DNA of 64,000 nucleotides from Tipula vernalis (GCA_958295665.1 OY282558.1:36601045-36665044), one strand, 5' to 3'; shown: positions 38,135 through 49,500, counted from the first letter of the stretch. Translations and numbers: made by a program. Notes: generated by a model not told the origin, from the sequence alone.

Positions 38135-40029
38135 TTAGGACATCTCCGAGCGATCGTATCTCGTTGACCACAACGATAGCAGAAGTATCCGGTGGTAGGT
38201 ACGGTACATTGTTGAAAAGTGTGACCGATGTCTAAACAATTATAGCAGACGGCCTGACTACCCACACCAGCTGTACGATGAGTATTACTAGAGTTGCGAG
38301 ATTCAGGCTTCTTTTCAGATGATCTCCCTGCAGCCCCAGGAGTCCCCGATGGACCACTAAGCGCTGCCAACGAGCAATCCGCAGGAACCTCAGTAGGTGC
38401 CACGTTCGGTGTTTCCACCGGTAGTTCCAAATCATCATAAACATCCGCGGATAACTCGTTGATCGCGCGTCGAGAATACATCGGAGGATCCGAAGGGGAG
38501 CGGAAACGCTTAAGGGAATCTTCCCACGCAGTACAACTCTGTATTAATTCATTGATGGAAGAAAAATGACGGTCAGTGAGGTGATATTGCAATACTGGTT
38601 TCATATTGGTGATAAGTAATTGAATGAACTCATCATCCCGGTAAGGGGTGTGGCACTGTAGGGACAAACTCCACATATGGTGGTAATATTCCTGGAAGCT
38701 TTCCTGAGGTAACTGCTTCCTCGACTCGACCATCCTGCGAATTTCGAATTTGGTTCTTCGGTCTTTAAATCGTTCAATGAACGCTTGCCGCAAGTTACTC
38801 CAGTCAGCTAAGGGGTTATGTCGGCGGTAAGTCCAGTACCACTGCAGGGCCACATCCCTTAAAAGGAGATGTAGATCAAGAAGGATAATGTCGGAGGAAA
38901 TTTTATTGGCTAATATGACTGAATTTAATTGGAACAGGAACATGTCCACTGTAATACCCGCAGGTGACCCATTATAAGAAATGCCACATCGAGACAAGGT
39001 ACGTCGGTGAAATTCAGAATTTCCAGAATAACCAAAAGTTGATACGGCTGGTTGAGAAGCCATATTTCCCAAATTCTGAGCTGCATTTGCATTTAAAGTA
39101 CTATTTTGAAAGTCAGCTGAAGCTGGCATAAAATTATTATTAAGTGGTGCGGAAGTAGTCTGCTCCAGAGATGAACGCCCTTGCGGAACAGAAGCTACTG
39201 GTGAATTTTCCAATTGGAGAAAATCAATTGGTACATATTGCTCATTACAAGAAACCGGAGGATTTTGAAAGTGAACCTGCTGGGTTTTTTTAAGTTCATG
39301 ACCACCATTCATCGCCATATTGGGATTCATTAAATTGGGTACAATCGGAGTAGCTGCTACTGCCTGCATAGCTGTCATTTGAGCAGTTAAAAATTGCACC
39401 TGAGCCATCAAAGACTTTATCATTCCAGACTGGTCCATTGTTGGAACAGCATCGGGTTCTACAGAATTATTTAAAGTTTTGGGAGGAATATCTGGTAACG
39501 TTTTAGTAGGTTCCCCAGCACTACCGGAAGGATTTTCATGTTTTTCTTCCTCAGAGTCCCATGTTTGATCGCATCCACTAACCTTAGCCAAATCTATGGA
39601 CTGGTCTAAAGTTTCAGGAGTTTCCAAAAATTGACTTAATGCCTTTAACAATTTGTTACTATTTTCCAAAAGTATACTGGCTTTTTTCCCATAAGTTGGA
39701 GACGAAGAAACACGAATCAGTCGCCCTTGCACATGCAATAACCGAGTGTGAAGACATCGAACTGTATTTAATTGCTTATCCTTTTGTAAATCCGAAACGT
39801 TAATGAAAGCATCCTGAATACCTTGCAATTTCAAATTACAAGTAGTAATTTCTCTATCAGGATTGGATTTAGCTTTAGAATGCATCTGGCCAGGAGCTTC
39901 CACGGTACCAGCTGCCTCATCTAACAACGACTTTCTCAACTGATCCATAGCATCAGGAGAATCCACCCTAATGGACCGAACAACCAACTCGATTTCTAAT
40001 TCATCAATTTTTAAATGTGTCTCATCCAT
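37990..40029 (-). CDS. gag: Gag structural polyprotein with zinc knuckles
   Basis: 679 residues from ATG at 40029 to TAG at 37990. The frame is open five codons further up, but that first codon is TTG; the ATG has a strong context (A at -3, G at +4), so I choose it. Residues 1-330 are polar, with a helical, charged start and a Gln/Asn/Pro-rich middle. About 340-510 resembles the retrotransposon Gag capsid domain, with the typical ALQWYW, ADWSNLRQAFIERF and ESFQEYYHHM blocks. A first CCHC knuckle lies at C595, C598, H603, C608; a second has C617, C620, T625, C630 with threonine instead of histidine. The protein packages the RNA in virus-like particles in the cytoplasm. Its 3' end overlaps pol by 145 nt. 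Length is above many gypsy Gags because of the long N-terminal half. Confidence 0.93.
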   Translation of the reverse strand: MDETHLKIDELEIELVVRSIRVDSPDAMDQLRKSLLDEAAGTVEAPGQMHSKAKSNPDREITTCNLKLQGIQDAFINVSDLQKDKQLNTVRCLHTRLLHVQGRLIRVSSSPTYGKKASILLENSNKLLKALSQFLETPETLDQSIDLAKVSGCDQTWDSEEEKHENPSGSAGEPTKTLPDIPPKTLNNSVEPDAVPTMDQSGMIKSLMAQVQFLTAQMTAMQAVAATPIVPNLMNPNMAMNGGHELKKTQQVHFQNPPVSCNEQYVPIDFLQLENSPVASVPQGRSSLEQTTSAPLNNNFMPASADFQNSTLNANAAQNLGNMASQPAVSTFGYSGNSEFHRRTLSRCGISYNGSPAGITVDMFLFQLNSVILANKISSDIILLDLHLLLRDVALQWYWTYRRHNPLADWSNLRQAFIERFKDRRTKFEIRRMVESRKQLPQESFQEYYHHMWSLSLQCHTPYRDDEFIQLLITNMKPVLQYHLTDRHFSSINELIQSCTAWEDSLKRFRSPSDPPMYSRRAINELSADVYDDLELPVETPNVAPTEVPADCSLAALSGPSGTPGAAGRSSEKKPESRNSSNTHRTAGVGSQAVCYNCLDIGHTFQQCTVPTTGYFCYRCGQRDTIARRCPKCTGNQQSGSWRTGMRGPPAILPRPNQEDAASNTDSELRLGSASVRRN
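38082..38114 (-). promoter_or_regulatory. Stem-loop downstream of the slippery site
   Basis: In element orientation GTTCT-TGG-AGAAC (38111-38099) is a perfect 5-bp stem with a 3-nt loop, starting 10 nt after the heptamer. An outer pairing GTGG (38114-38111) with CCAC (38085-38082) could replace or extend it. The spacing is what a -1 stimulator needs. A pseudoknot is possible but not shown. Confidence 0.55.
38122..38128 (-). promoter_or_regulatory. Programmed -1 frameshift slippery site GGGAAAC
   Basis: On the minus strand the gag frame reads ACG GGA AAC CAA, giving the heptamer G GGA AAC, an exact X XXY YYZ slippery sequence of the type used by several retroviruses. It lies 7 nt inside the open pol frame, which starts right after a TAA. 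Pol is in the -1 frame relative to gag (40029 minus 38134 leaves remainder 2). Slippage joins the AAC codon of gag to the CCA codon of pol. Confidence 0.85.
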
Positions 40030-41603
40030 ATTGTGATAGTTCAAAATTCAATATATGGAGGAACAGAAAATATATATAGATATGTATATAAAAAAAACGA
40101 GAAGATGGACAAAATTAAAACTAATATTCTAACAATAAACCGTTTGCAAAAAAAATTGTTTACTTGTTTAAATTCAGAAAAAAAATTACCCAAGAAAAGA
40201 ATTTATAAATTGAAAATGGGAATATTTTATCCCAGAAATTGAAAACAACTAAACACAATAATTATATTACGTAGTTAAATAAATCCAAAGTATGGAAAGG
40301 ATAACACTAGCGTTATCACAAAAAATTATTCCCCAAACCTAAAGAAAATTATAAGTATACCCGTTTACCAAATAAAATTAAATTAATTATTTAAGCGAAA
40401 TTCAAAGGAATTGATTAGACAAAATTAAATAAAATTAATTAAAAACCAAGTTAATATATAAAACCAAATTATGTTTATTTTTGAGAAAAAAAATTAAATT
40501 AGTTAACTAAATCCGCAAAATTAAATTAGAACTTCAATAATAACGTGGACATCCACAAGTCGGGAAACGTGAGGAGCTACGAGAATATTATTACTGTCAC
40601 AAGGACTCACTCGCGTCAATTGTTGACTGCCGCTCACTCAAACGCTGATCAAAACCGTACTTGAAGGATTATCACACGATGATACACTGGCGTTCATTTA
40701 ATTTTGTAATAGTTGCGTAACAATAAAAAAAATGTTTATAACAAAAGTTCAATCAAAAAAAAATCAAAAATAAATTGGCTTAATTTATTAACGAGCGACA
40801 AATCGATTAATTTTTAAATGAACTAATAAAAAAAAATAAAGAAAAATAGTAAGGTAATAAATCGATAAATAAAGCGAATATACGTAGAAAATTAGCTGCT
40901 CCACTATGCTGTAAGGAATTAGGAATAGAGAGAAAAAGATGACGACGAGAAAAAAATAAAATTTTCACAAACAGTGAAAAGTGAAAGTAAATAGAGAAAA
41001 ATAAAGAGAGAGTTGATCGAATGATGATCGGTGTGGCCATGCGTTGGGCCGGTGGTAAAATAATAATAAGTAATAATAAAAAAAATGGTTGGTCTCCTCC
41101 CCCGTTGGCCTCACAGCCGCACTCTTAGAGCTCCACCATGAGACGCGGGGTACTGCTAAATATAATAATAACACCGCTGAGGTCCAATAATTTTAATTAA
41201 AGAAGATAAGAAATAGAAAATTAACAAAAGAATGAACTAAGGATGTGCCATTGACCAATGAGACCACGAACTGTCCAATCAACACCACATTGGTGGAAAC
41301 AACAAGTCCGCAATCTCAATGCTCATGGCACACGGAACCAACATGGCAAACGATCCAGCGAGGTCGAATGACTCGAAGTCAGAACACGCTTGGATCGCTC
41401 CCCATGAAGGTAGTTGGATCAAAATAAAATTAACTGAAAAAATTGAAGTAAATTACTTAAGGGTACGTAGATCTGCAAAATAGAAAATAAAAAATTGAAG
41501 AAAGCTAAACTCAGAACAAAGGAAAAATGAGTCTAACCACAATCTAACGCCACATGGCGGAAATGGTAGACCCACTCACCCGATGAACTGAGAATAGGGA
41601 TTG

Positions 41604-41661
41604 ACACTCACAACTGTATGTAATCAAACAGCATACGCTGGTTACAATACAGATGAGGGTG
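41604..41661 (-). ncRNA. Leader hairpin 2 (candidate structured RNA element)
   Basis: Nested pairings on the given strand: CTGTAT (41614-41619) with ATACAG (41647-41652), GTAA (41620-41623) with TTAC (41642-41645), CAGC (41629-41632) with GCTG (41637-41640), and an imperfect outer stem ACACTCA with TGAGGGT. It shares ATCAAACA and the following stem plan with the neighbouring hairpin, so the two look like diverged copies. It is not a separate gene; it would be part of the genomic RNA. Confidence 0.5.
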
Positions 41662-41685
41662 CCAACCGGACAAGGGAAACATTGA

Positions 41686-41744
41686 TGTGAGCATCCGTAC
41701 AGATCAAACAACGCAAGCGTTGGACTTTGTACGTGATGCTCACA
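41686..41744 (-). ncRNA. Leader hairpin 1 (candidate structured RNA element)
   Basis: Strong nested pairings: TGTGAGCAT (41686-41694) with ATGCTCACA (41736-41744), nine perfect pairs; CGTAC (41696-41700) with GTACG (41729-41733); CAACGC (41709-41714) with GCGTTG (41717-41722). It lies about 60 nt downstream of the primer-binding site in element orientation, where retroelements often keep dimerisation or packaging signals (inference). Confidence 0.6.
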
Positions 41745-41805
41745 ACAAGTTTGAAAAAAAAAAAAAAAATCTGAAAAATGAAAAGTCGAAAAATTGAATT
41801 TAATT

Positions 41806-41823
41806 AGCCGAGCTTGGGCGCCA
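41806..41823 (-). other. Primer-binding site, tRNA-Lys-like
   Basis: On the minus strand, one base inside the 5' LTR, the sequence reads TGGCGCCCAAGCTCGGCT. The first ten bases match the TGGCGCCCAA start of primer sites for tRNA-Lys used by gypsy-like elements; later bases differ from the insect tRNA-Lys sequence I know, so the exact tRNA is uncertain. A tRNA whose 3' end is TTGGGCGCCA would prime minus-strand DNA synthesis here. Confidence 0.8.
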
Positions 41824-41824
41824 C

Positions 41825-44535
41825 TGTAACGAAATCCCAAAAGGGATTACGTTAACAGACATGAGAATAGCGGTCTGATGCGGTATAGTAGCTGGCTAGA
41901 GCTCACGGTGCGGCGTGGGGATTCTCAGACATATTTCTCATGCTTGAATAACCGCATGATGAACATAATTAGAGGGGCAAATGGAAATTAACAATTACAC
42001 TGCCACGGCCTCAGCGGCAAAAGGAAATAATAAGCCGGGAGTGATCGTTTCGGAGTGACCGTCTCAATCCCAGGCGACTACCGCCGTGACTGCCACACGG
42101 GCCTCCCCTCATCGGCCCGCCTACTGGGATGCTGTTTCCCAGTCGCGACGGCTCCCGATGCCATTTATGAAGGAGGGACGCCCGCATGACAATCCCAGCG
42201 ACAATCCCCCGGAACGAGACCGTCACCCCGACGCGATCAACTCATGTGGCGTGCCGCCCTCCAGCACAGCCTGTCCTGGAGGAACGAACGGCACGCACGG
42301 AAAAGGATGGAAAAAGGCCGACCCTTCGCATGACCCCACCTCACATCACCCGATCAATTATTTATTTACGCGCACATGGTGCGGTTAGCACACGACAGTT
42401 AAAAATGCAAAAAAGAAAAAAAAATTATTACGGTAAAAGTAAAAACTGAAAAAATTCGTTAGAAAACTACGTTACCACTGATTCTACGTTATATTAAAAT
42501 TTTACTTTCACTAATCACTGTTCCAAAAAAAATCATGAAAAAAAGAAAATAACACCAAAGTACCTGAAACAGAAAAAGGGACCGCTATGTGGTCGAACCA
42601 CACCCAAAGCGGACAACCGAACCGAAGCGAAGCAAAAAGAAAAATTGCGAAAACTCCAAACGCAATCACTCAAACAACGGTGAAAAGATGAAATAGGCGT
42701 GATATTTGCTCGGTGTGGGATTTCCACCAAACCGGTGCATCACCACAGATCGCGAGTATGACCGCACAAAACAAATATATAATATATAGGAAAAATAATA
42801 GGGGGAAAAACAACTGTTACAATTTAAAATTTACAAGTTGTTTTTACCCTGAATAGCGTACCTTTTTATTTCTTGCCCACCTTGGCCCGTCCGACCACCG
42901 CAACCAGCGCCGACGCAGGATCCCCCTCACCAAAATGCTGCCCGGCCCACAAGGGCGGGAATATTATCGTATGTAGATCCGTCCGATCCAAACACACTCA
43001 ATAACCGGATTCAGTGTATCGTACCATAAAACACACGTTAATCCGAAGGTTGACCTTTTATAGTCGAACTCTGTCGAACGGCACAAAAGAAAATAATATA
43101 TATTTTTTTTTTTTATTTAAATTGGCACCAAAACAGTTTCCAGATTTCTCTTTTTTTTCTTTTTTTTATTTCACCAAAAGGTTCACGCCACAATCAAAAA
43201 AAAATAAAGTAGGAAAGGTAAAACTCAACAACTAATTTACGCTTTCATAGCCATCAACAATTTTTATTATTCAATTTATTGTCTAGTAAATTAACACAAG
43301 AAATATATACCCCATTCGCAGATGGGTATGGATTTAATTTACAGATATGATAAATACACTAATCGATCTTATTAATATTATTAATGTTTATAAAATTAAT
43401 ACACATCATTAGGAAGTTAATTCCTTCTTTTGTCTATTGTTCCTTTTTTTTTTTTTTGTTTACAAACTTAAGATGGTGGTTTATAATTTTTCTGCGGTGA
43501 TATACATTCCACCGCGCACATAACAAAAAAAACCCAGTTATAAAAAAAAATTAACTATTATCACAAAAAAATTTACTTGAATTTGACGACATTGGCCAAA
43601 GTAATAACATGGTCGCTAATTTAGTCCAAGCAAAACCATTTAAAATTTACCGTCAATATAACGAACCTCGAAAATTCACTCGACTTTACTCAACAAGAAT
43701 CTAAACTTGACTTTTATTTTTTTTTCATTTATCAAAAAAAAAATTTTAGACTTGTCGTCACATCAATGCGAAAACTAGATTTTTTATTTTTAATTTTTTT
43801 ATATAAAAAAAAGGTGACTTATCGTCAACCAAAAACTCAAACTCGACTAACTAATCAAAAAAATATTTTACATCAATTACAAAAAAATCAGAAAATTTTC
43901 CCCCTCCTATCTCTCCCTTCGCATCGCTGTTTGTCCCGCTCGCGGCACTTGTGCACACACACAATCAGTTTTATTATTATTTTTTTTTTTTTTTATTGTA
44001 AAATCTTTATTCATGTGTATATTCTCTTTTTTTTTTGTTTATATGTGCACAAATACAACGAATGAAACCACCAACGACGACGAACATATATATATACTCA
44101 GTTGTACGGTCGCTTCGGCTTCATGTCTAATCAGCCGATCGGTTTTCTTCCCCACACAAAGCAAATATCACGCGTTAATTCAAGCCAATAACACCAACAA
44201 GAAAAATGGAATATTCGAGATTGGACATTTTAGCATCGTAAACATTCCATCTCATACCACACAATACATATACACACCATCTCGCAAGAAATATATATGC
44301 TTGTACATGATAATATAGAAAACAAATAAATGCAGGGGAAAACAAAATAAAATATTTTTACATAACAATCGGTGAGAATATTAATTTGAACTTTGGAAAA
44401 GCATAAATCAGAGCGTATGTATATACAACCCTATGGTGGTCATGGTATATAAAAAAAATTCAAACTATTTGAGCGTTTGGAGTTTTCGCAATAGAATTTT
44501 TCTGCTTCAAGTGGAGACGCATGCCAGTCGTAACA
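41825..44535 (-). repeat. 5' LTR of the retrotransposon (2711 bp)
   Basis: Same length as the 3' LTR at a constant 10244-bp offset, with no indel and no difference in the parts compared. In element orientation it begins TGTTACGACTGG at 44535 and ends CGTTACA at 41825. With the TATA box at 43062, U3 would be about 1.5 kb and R plus U5 about 1.2 kb (inference). A GC-rich block lies near 42045-42375, in the U5 part. Confidence 0.95.
43054..43062 (-). promoter_or_regulatory. Candidate core promoter TATA box of the 5' LTR
   Basis: The minus strand reads CTATAAAAGGTC, a consensus TATA box in an LTR otherwise dominated by plain A/T runs. Transcription would begin about 30 bases downstream, near 43030, and run through gag and pol. 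The same box stands at 32810-32818 in the 3' LTR. I see no convincing initiator match, so the start site is open. Confidence 0.5.
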
Positions 44536-44539
44536 AGGC
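44536..44539. repeat. Target site duplication AGGC, right copy
   Basis: The LTR ends GTAACA at 44535 and AGGCATCAATCATCG follows. Removing the element plus one AGGC restores the normal satellite GATAGAGGCATCAATC. Confidence 0.9.
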
Positions 44540-46559
44540 ATCAATCATCGAAATCGGAGCACAATTGCAGATTTTCGTTTTTTTATTATGAATTTATGGT
44601 CAGTTCAGGTGATTTTCCATAAAATTGAATTTTCTACGAAATGTGTAGAAATATTCGAGCGATCTAAATGCCCGTTGGCATGACAATTACAGGTCTCAGC
44701 ACCTATTGATAGAGGCATCAATCATCGAAATCGGAGCACAATTGCAGATTTTCGTTTTTTTATTATGAATTTATGGGCTATAGTTCAGGTGATTTTCCAT
44801 ACAATTGAACTTTCTACGAAATGTGTAGAAATATTCGATCGATCTACTGATAGAGTCATCAATCAAACAAATCGGAACACAATTGCAGATTTTCGTTTTT
44901 TATTATGGATTCATGGTCTATAGTTCAGGTGATTTTCCATACAATTGAACTTTCTACGAAATGTGTAGAAATATTCGATCGATAAACTGATAGAGTCATC
45001 AATCAACCAAATCGGAACACAATTGCAGATTTTCGATTTTTATTATGGATTCATGGTCTATAGTTCAGGTGATTTTCCATAAAATTGAATTTATTACGAA
45101 ATGTGTAGAAATATTCGAGCGATCTAAATGCCCGTTGGCATGATAATTACAGGTCTCAGCACCTATTGATAGAGGCATCAATGATCGAAATCGGAGCACA
45201 ATTGCAGATTTTCGTTTTTTTATTATGAATTTATGGTCAGTTCAGGTGATTTTCCATAAAATTGAATTTTCTACGAAATGTGTAGAAATATTCGAGCGAT
45301 CTAAATGCCCGTTGGCATGACAATTACAGGTCTCAACACCTATTGATAGAGGCATCAATCATCGAAATCGGAGCACAATTGCAGATTTTCGTTTTTTTAT
45401 TATGAATTTATGGGCTATAGTTCAGGTGATTTTCCATACAATTGAACTTTCTACGAAATGTGTAGAAATATTCGATCGATCTACTGATAGAGTCATCAAT
45501 CAACCAAATCGGAACACAATTGCAGATTTTCGTTTTTTATTATGGATTCATGGTCTATAGTTCAGGTGATTTTCCATAAAATTGAATTTATTACGAAATG
45601 TGTAGAAATATTCGAGCGATCTAAATGCCCGTTGGCATGATAATTACAGGTCTCAGCACCTATTGATAGAGGCATCAATCATCGAAATCGGAGCACAATT
45701 GCAGATTTTCGTTTTTTTATTATGAATTTATGGTCTATAGTTCAGGTGATTTTCCATAAAATTGAATTTTCTACGAAATGTGTAGAAATATTCGAGCGAT
45801 CTAAATGCCCGTTGGCATGACAATTACAGATCTCAGCACCTATTGATAGAGGCATCAATCATCGAAATCGGAGCACAATTGCAGATTTTCGTTTTTTTAT
45901 TATGAATTTATGGGCTATAGTTCAGGTGATTTTCCATACAATTGAACTTTCTACGAAATGTGTAGAAATATTCGATCGATCTACTGATAGAGTCATCAAT
46001 CAACCAAATCGGAACACAATTGCAGATTTTCGATTTTTATTATGGATTCATGGTCTATAGTTCAGGTGATTTTCCATAAAATTGAATTTATTACGAAATG
46101 TGTAGAAATATTCGAGCGATCTAAATGCCCGTTGGCATGATAATTACAGGTCTCAGCACCTATTGATAGAGGCATCAATCATCGAAATCGGAGCACAATT
46201 GCAGATTTTCGTTTTTTTATTATGAATTTATGGTCTATAGTTCATGTGATTTTCCATAAAATTGAATTTTCTACGAAATGTGTAGAAATATTCGAGCGAT
46301 CTAAATGCCCGTTGGCATGACAATTACAGGTCTCAGCACCTATTGATAGAGGCATCAATCAAACAAATCGGAGCACAATTGCAGATTTTCGTTTTTTTAT
46401 TATGAATTTATGGGCTATAGTTCAGGTGATTTTCCATACAATTGAACTTTCTACGAAATGTGTAGAAATATTCGATCGATCTACTGATAGAGTCATCAAT
46501 CAACCAAATCGGAACACAATTGCAGATTTTCGTTTTTTTATTATGAATTTATGGTCTAT

Positions 46560-49500
46560 AGTTCAGGTGATTTTCCATAAAATTGAATTTATTACGAAAT
46601 GTGTAGAAATATTCGAGCGATCTAAATGCCCGTTGGCATGATAATTACAGGTCTCAGCACCTATTGATAGAGGCATCAATCATCGAAATCGGAGCACAAT
46701 TGCAGATTTTCGTTTTTTTATTATGAATTTATGGTCTATAGTTCAGGTGATTTTCCATAAAATTGAATTTTCTACGAAATGTGTAGAAATATTCGAGCGA
46801 TCTAAATGCCCGTTGGCATGACAATTACAGGTCTCAGCACCTATTGATAGAGGCATCAATCAAACAAATCGGAGCACAATTGCAGATTTTCGTTTTTTTA
46901 TTATGAATTTATGGGCTATAGTTCAGGTGATTTTCCATACAATTGAACTTTCTACGAAATGTGTAGAAATACTCGATCGATCTAAATGCCCGTTGGCATG
47001 ATAATTACAGGTCTCAGCACCTATTGATAGAAGCATCAATCATCGAAATCGGAGCACAATTGCAGATTTTCGTTTTTTTATTATGAATTTATGGTCAGTT
47101 CAGGTGATTTTCCATAAAATTGAATTTTCTACGAAATGTGTAGAAATATTCGAGCGATCTAAATGCCCGTTGGCATGACAATTACAGGTCTCAGCACCTA
47201 TTGATAGAGGCATCAATCATCGAAATCGGAGCACAATTGCAGATTTTCGTTTTTTTATTATGAATTTATGGGCTATAGTTCAGGTGATTTTCCATACAAT
47301 TGAACTTTCTACGAAATGTGTAGAAATATTCGATCGATCTACTGATAGAGTCATCAATCAACCAAATCGGAACACAATTGCAGATTTTCGTTTTTTATTA
47401 TGGATTTATGGTCTATAGTTCAGGTGATTTTCCATAATATTGAATTTTCTACGAAATGTGTAGAAATATTCGAGCGATCTAAATGCCCGTTGGCATGACA
47501 ATTACAGGTCTCAGCACCTATTGATAGAGGTATCAATCATCGAAATCGGAGCACAATTGCAGATTTTCGTTTTTTTATTATGAATTTATGGGCTATAGTT
47601 CAGGTGATTTTCCATACAATTGAACTTTCTACGAAATGTGTAGAAATATTCGATCGATAAACTGATAGAGTCATCAATCAACCAAATCGGAACACAATTG
47701 CAGATTTTCGATTTTTATTATGGATTCATGGTCTATAGTTCAGGTGATTTTCCATAAAATTGAATTTTCTACGAAATGTGTAGAAATATTCGAGCGATCT
47801 AAATGCCCGTTGGCATGACAATTACAGATCTCAGCACCTATTGATAGAGGCATCAATCATCGAAATCGGAGCACAATTGCAGATTTTCGTTTTTTTATTA
47901 TGAATTTATGGGCTATAGTTCAGGTGATTTTCCATACAATTGAACTTTCTACGAAATGTGTAGAAATATTCGATCGATCTACTGATAGAGTCATCAATCA
48001 ACCAAATCGGAACACAATTGCAGATTTTCGATTTTTATTATGGATTCATGGTCTATAGTTCAGGTGATTTTCCATAAAATTGAATTTATTACGAAATGTG
48101 TAGAAATATTCGAGCGATCTAAATGCCCGTTGGCATGATAATTACAGGTCTCAGCACCTATTGATAGAGGCATCAATCATCGAAATCGGAGCACAATTGC
48201 AGATTTTCGTTTTTTTATTATGAATTTATGGTCTATAGTTCAGGTGATTTTCCATAAAATTGAATTTTCTACGAAATGTGTAGAAATATTCGAGCGATCT
48301 AAATGCCCGTTGGCATGACAATTACAGGTCTCAGCACCTATTGATAGAGGCATCAATCAAACAAATCGGAGCACAATTGCAGATTTTCGTTTTTTTATTA
48401 TGAATTTATGGGCTATAGCTCAGGTGATTTTCCATACAATTGAACTTTCTACGAAATGTGTAGAAATACTCGATCGATCTAAATGCCCGTTGGCATGATA
48501 ATTACAGGTCTCAGCACCTATTGATAGAGGCATCAATCATCGAAATCGGAGCACAATTGCAGATTTTCGTTTTTTTATTATGAATTTATGGGCTATAGTT
48601 CAGGTGATTTTCCATACAATTGAACTTTCTACGAAATGTGTAGAAATATTCGATCGATAAACTGATAGAGTCATCAATCAACCAAATCGGAACACAATTG
48701 CAGATTTTCGTTTTTTATTATGGATTCATGGTCTATAGTTCTGGTGATTTTCCATATTATTGAATTTTCTACGAAATGTGTAGAAATATTCGAGCGATCT
48801 AAATGCCCGTTGGCATGACAATTACAGGTCTCAGCACCTATTGATAGAGGCATCAATCATCGAAATCGGAGCACAATTGCAGATTTTCGTTTTTTTATTA
48901 TGAATTTATGGGCTATAGTTCAGGTGATTTTCCATACAATTGAACTTTCTACGAAATGTGTAGAAATATTCGAGCGATCTACTGATAGAGTCATCAATCA
49001 ACCAAATCGGAACACAATTGCAGATTTTCGATTTTTATTATGGATTCATGGTCTATAGTTCAGGTGATTTTCCATAAAATTGAATTTTCTACGAAATGTG
49101 TAGAAATATTCGAGCGATCTAAATGCCCGTTGGCATGACAATTACAGATCTCAGCACCTATTGATAGAGGCATCAATCATCGAAATCGGAGCACAATTGC
49201 AGATTTTCGTTTTTTTATTATGAATTTATGGGCTATAGTTCAGGTGATTTTCCATACAATTGAACTTTCTACGAAATGTGTAGAAATATTCGATCGATCT
49301 ACTGATAGAGTCATCAATCAACCAAATCGGAACACAATTGCAGATTTTCGATTTTTATTATGGATTCATGGTCTATAGTTCAGGTGATTTTCCATAAAAT
49401 TGAATTTATTACGAAATGTGTAGAAATATTCGAGCGATCTAAATGCCCGTTGGCATGATAATTACAGGTCTCAGCACCTATTGATAGAGGCATCAATCAT

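Larger units (their letters stand above)
40030..41805 (-). other. Retrotransposon 5' leader, no credible gene
   Basis: About 1.78 kb between the primer-binding site and gag. It is very AT-rich near gag (40030-41000), with A/T runs and no conserved frame. A more mixed part follows at about 41080-41440, with no recognisable coding sequence, and then two structured elements at 41604-41661 and 41686-41744. Added to the R and U5 part of the LTR, the untranslated RNA ahead of gag would be about 3 kb, with several short upstream frames. Packaging and translation-control signals would be expected here. Confidence 0.7.
31581..44535 (-). mobile_element. Complete Ty3/gypsy-type LTR retrotransposon, about 12.96 kb
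   Basis: The element has two 2711-bp direct LTRs with an exact 10244-bp offset, a 7533-bp interior, an AGGC target duplication, a tRNA-Lys-like primer-binding site, and open gag and pol frames on the minus strand. Pol order is protease, RT, RNase H, integrase, which defines Ty3/gypsy (Metaviridae) and excludes copia. There is no env-like frame after pol. The very long LTRs, tRNA-Lys-like primer site and integrase ending SPQSNASERVNR fit insect elements of the Osvaldo/Ulysses type; that placement is inference and would need a reverse transcriptase tree. Open frames, intact motifs and apparently identical LTRs indicate a recent insertion. It sits wholly inside satellite DNA, in the orientation opposite to the given strand. 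Confidence 0.97.

Noticed and set aside
35754..38138. Plus-strand open frames across pol and gag
   Set aside because: They are antisense shadows of gag and pol, without domain similarity.
40042..40044. Gag start five codons upstream of 40029
   Set aside because: That codon is TTG on the minus strand; the first ATG in frame is at 40029 and has a good context.
41604..41744. tRNA-like genes in the leader
   Set aside because: The nested stems suggested a cloverleaf, but there is no T-loop GTTCGA motif, no anticodon arm of proper size and no acceptor pattern.
40015..41840. Genes in the leader (frames at 40015, 40807, 40965, 41245, 41544)
   Set aside because: Low-complexity or overlapping frames on both strands, no conserved motif, and the place is the expected untranslated leader.
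31581..44535. Assembly artefact as explanation for identical LTRs
   Set aside because: Cannot be excluded from sequence alone, but the perfect target duplication and the restored satellite reading across the site favour a real insertion.
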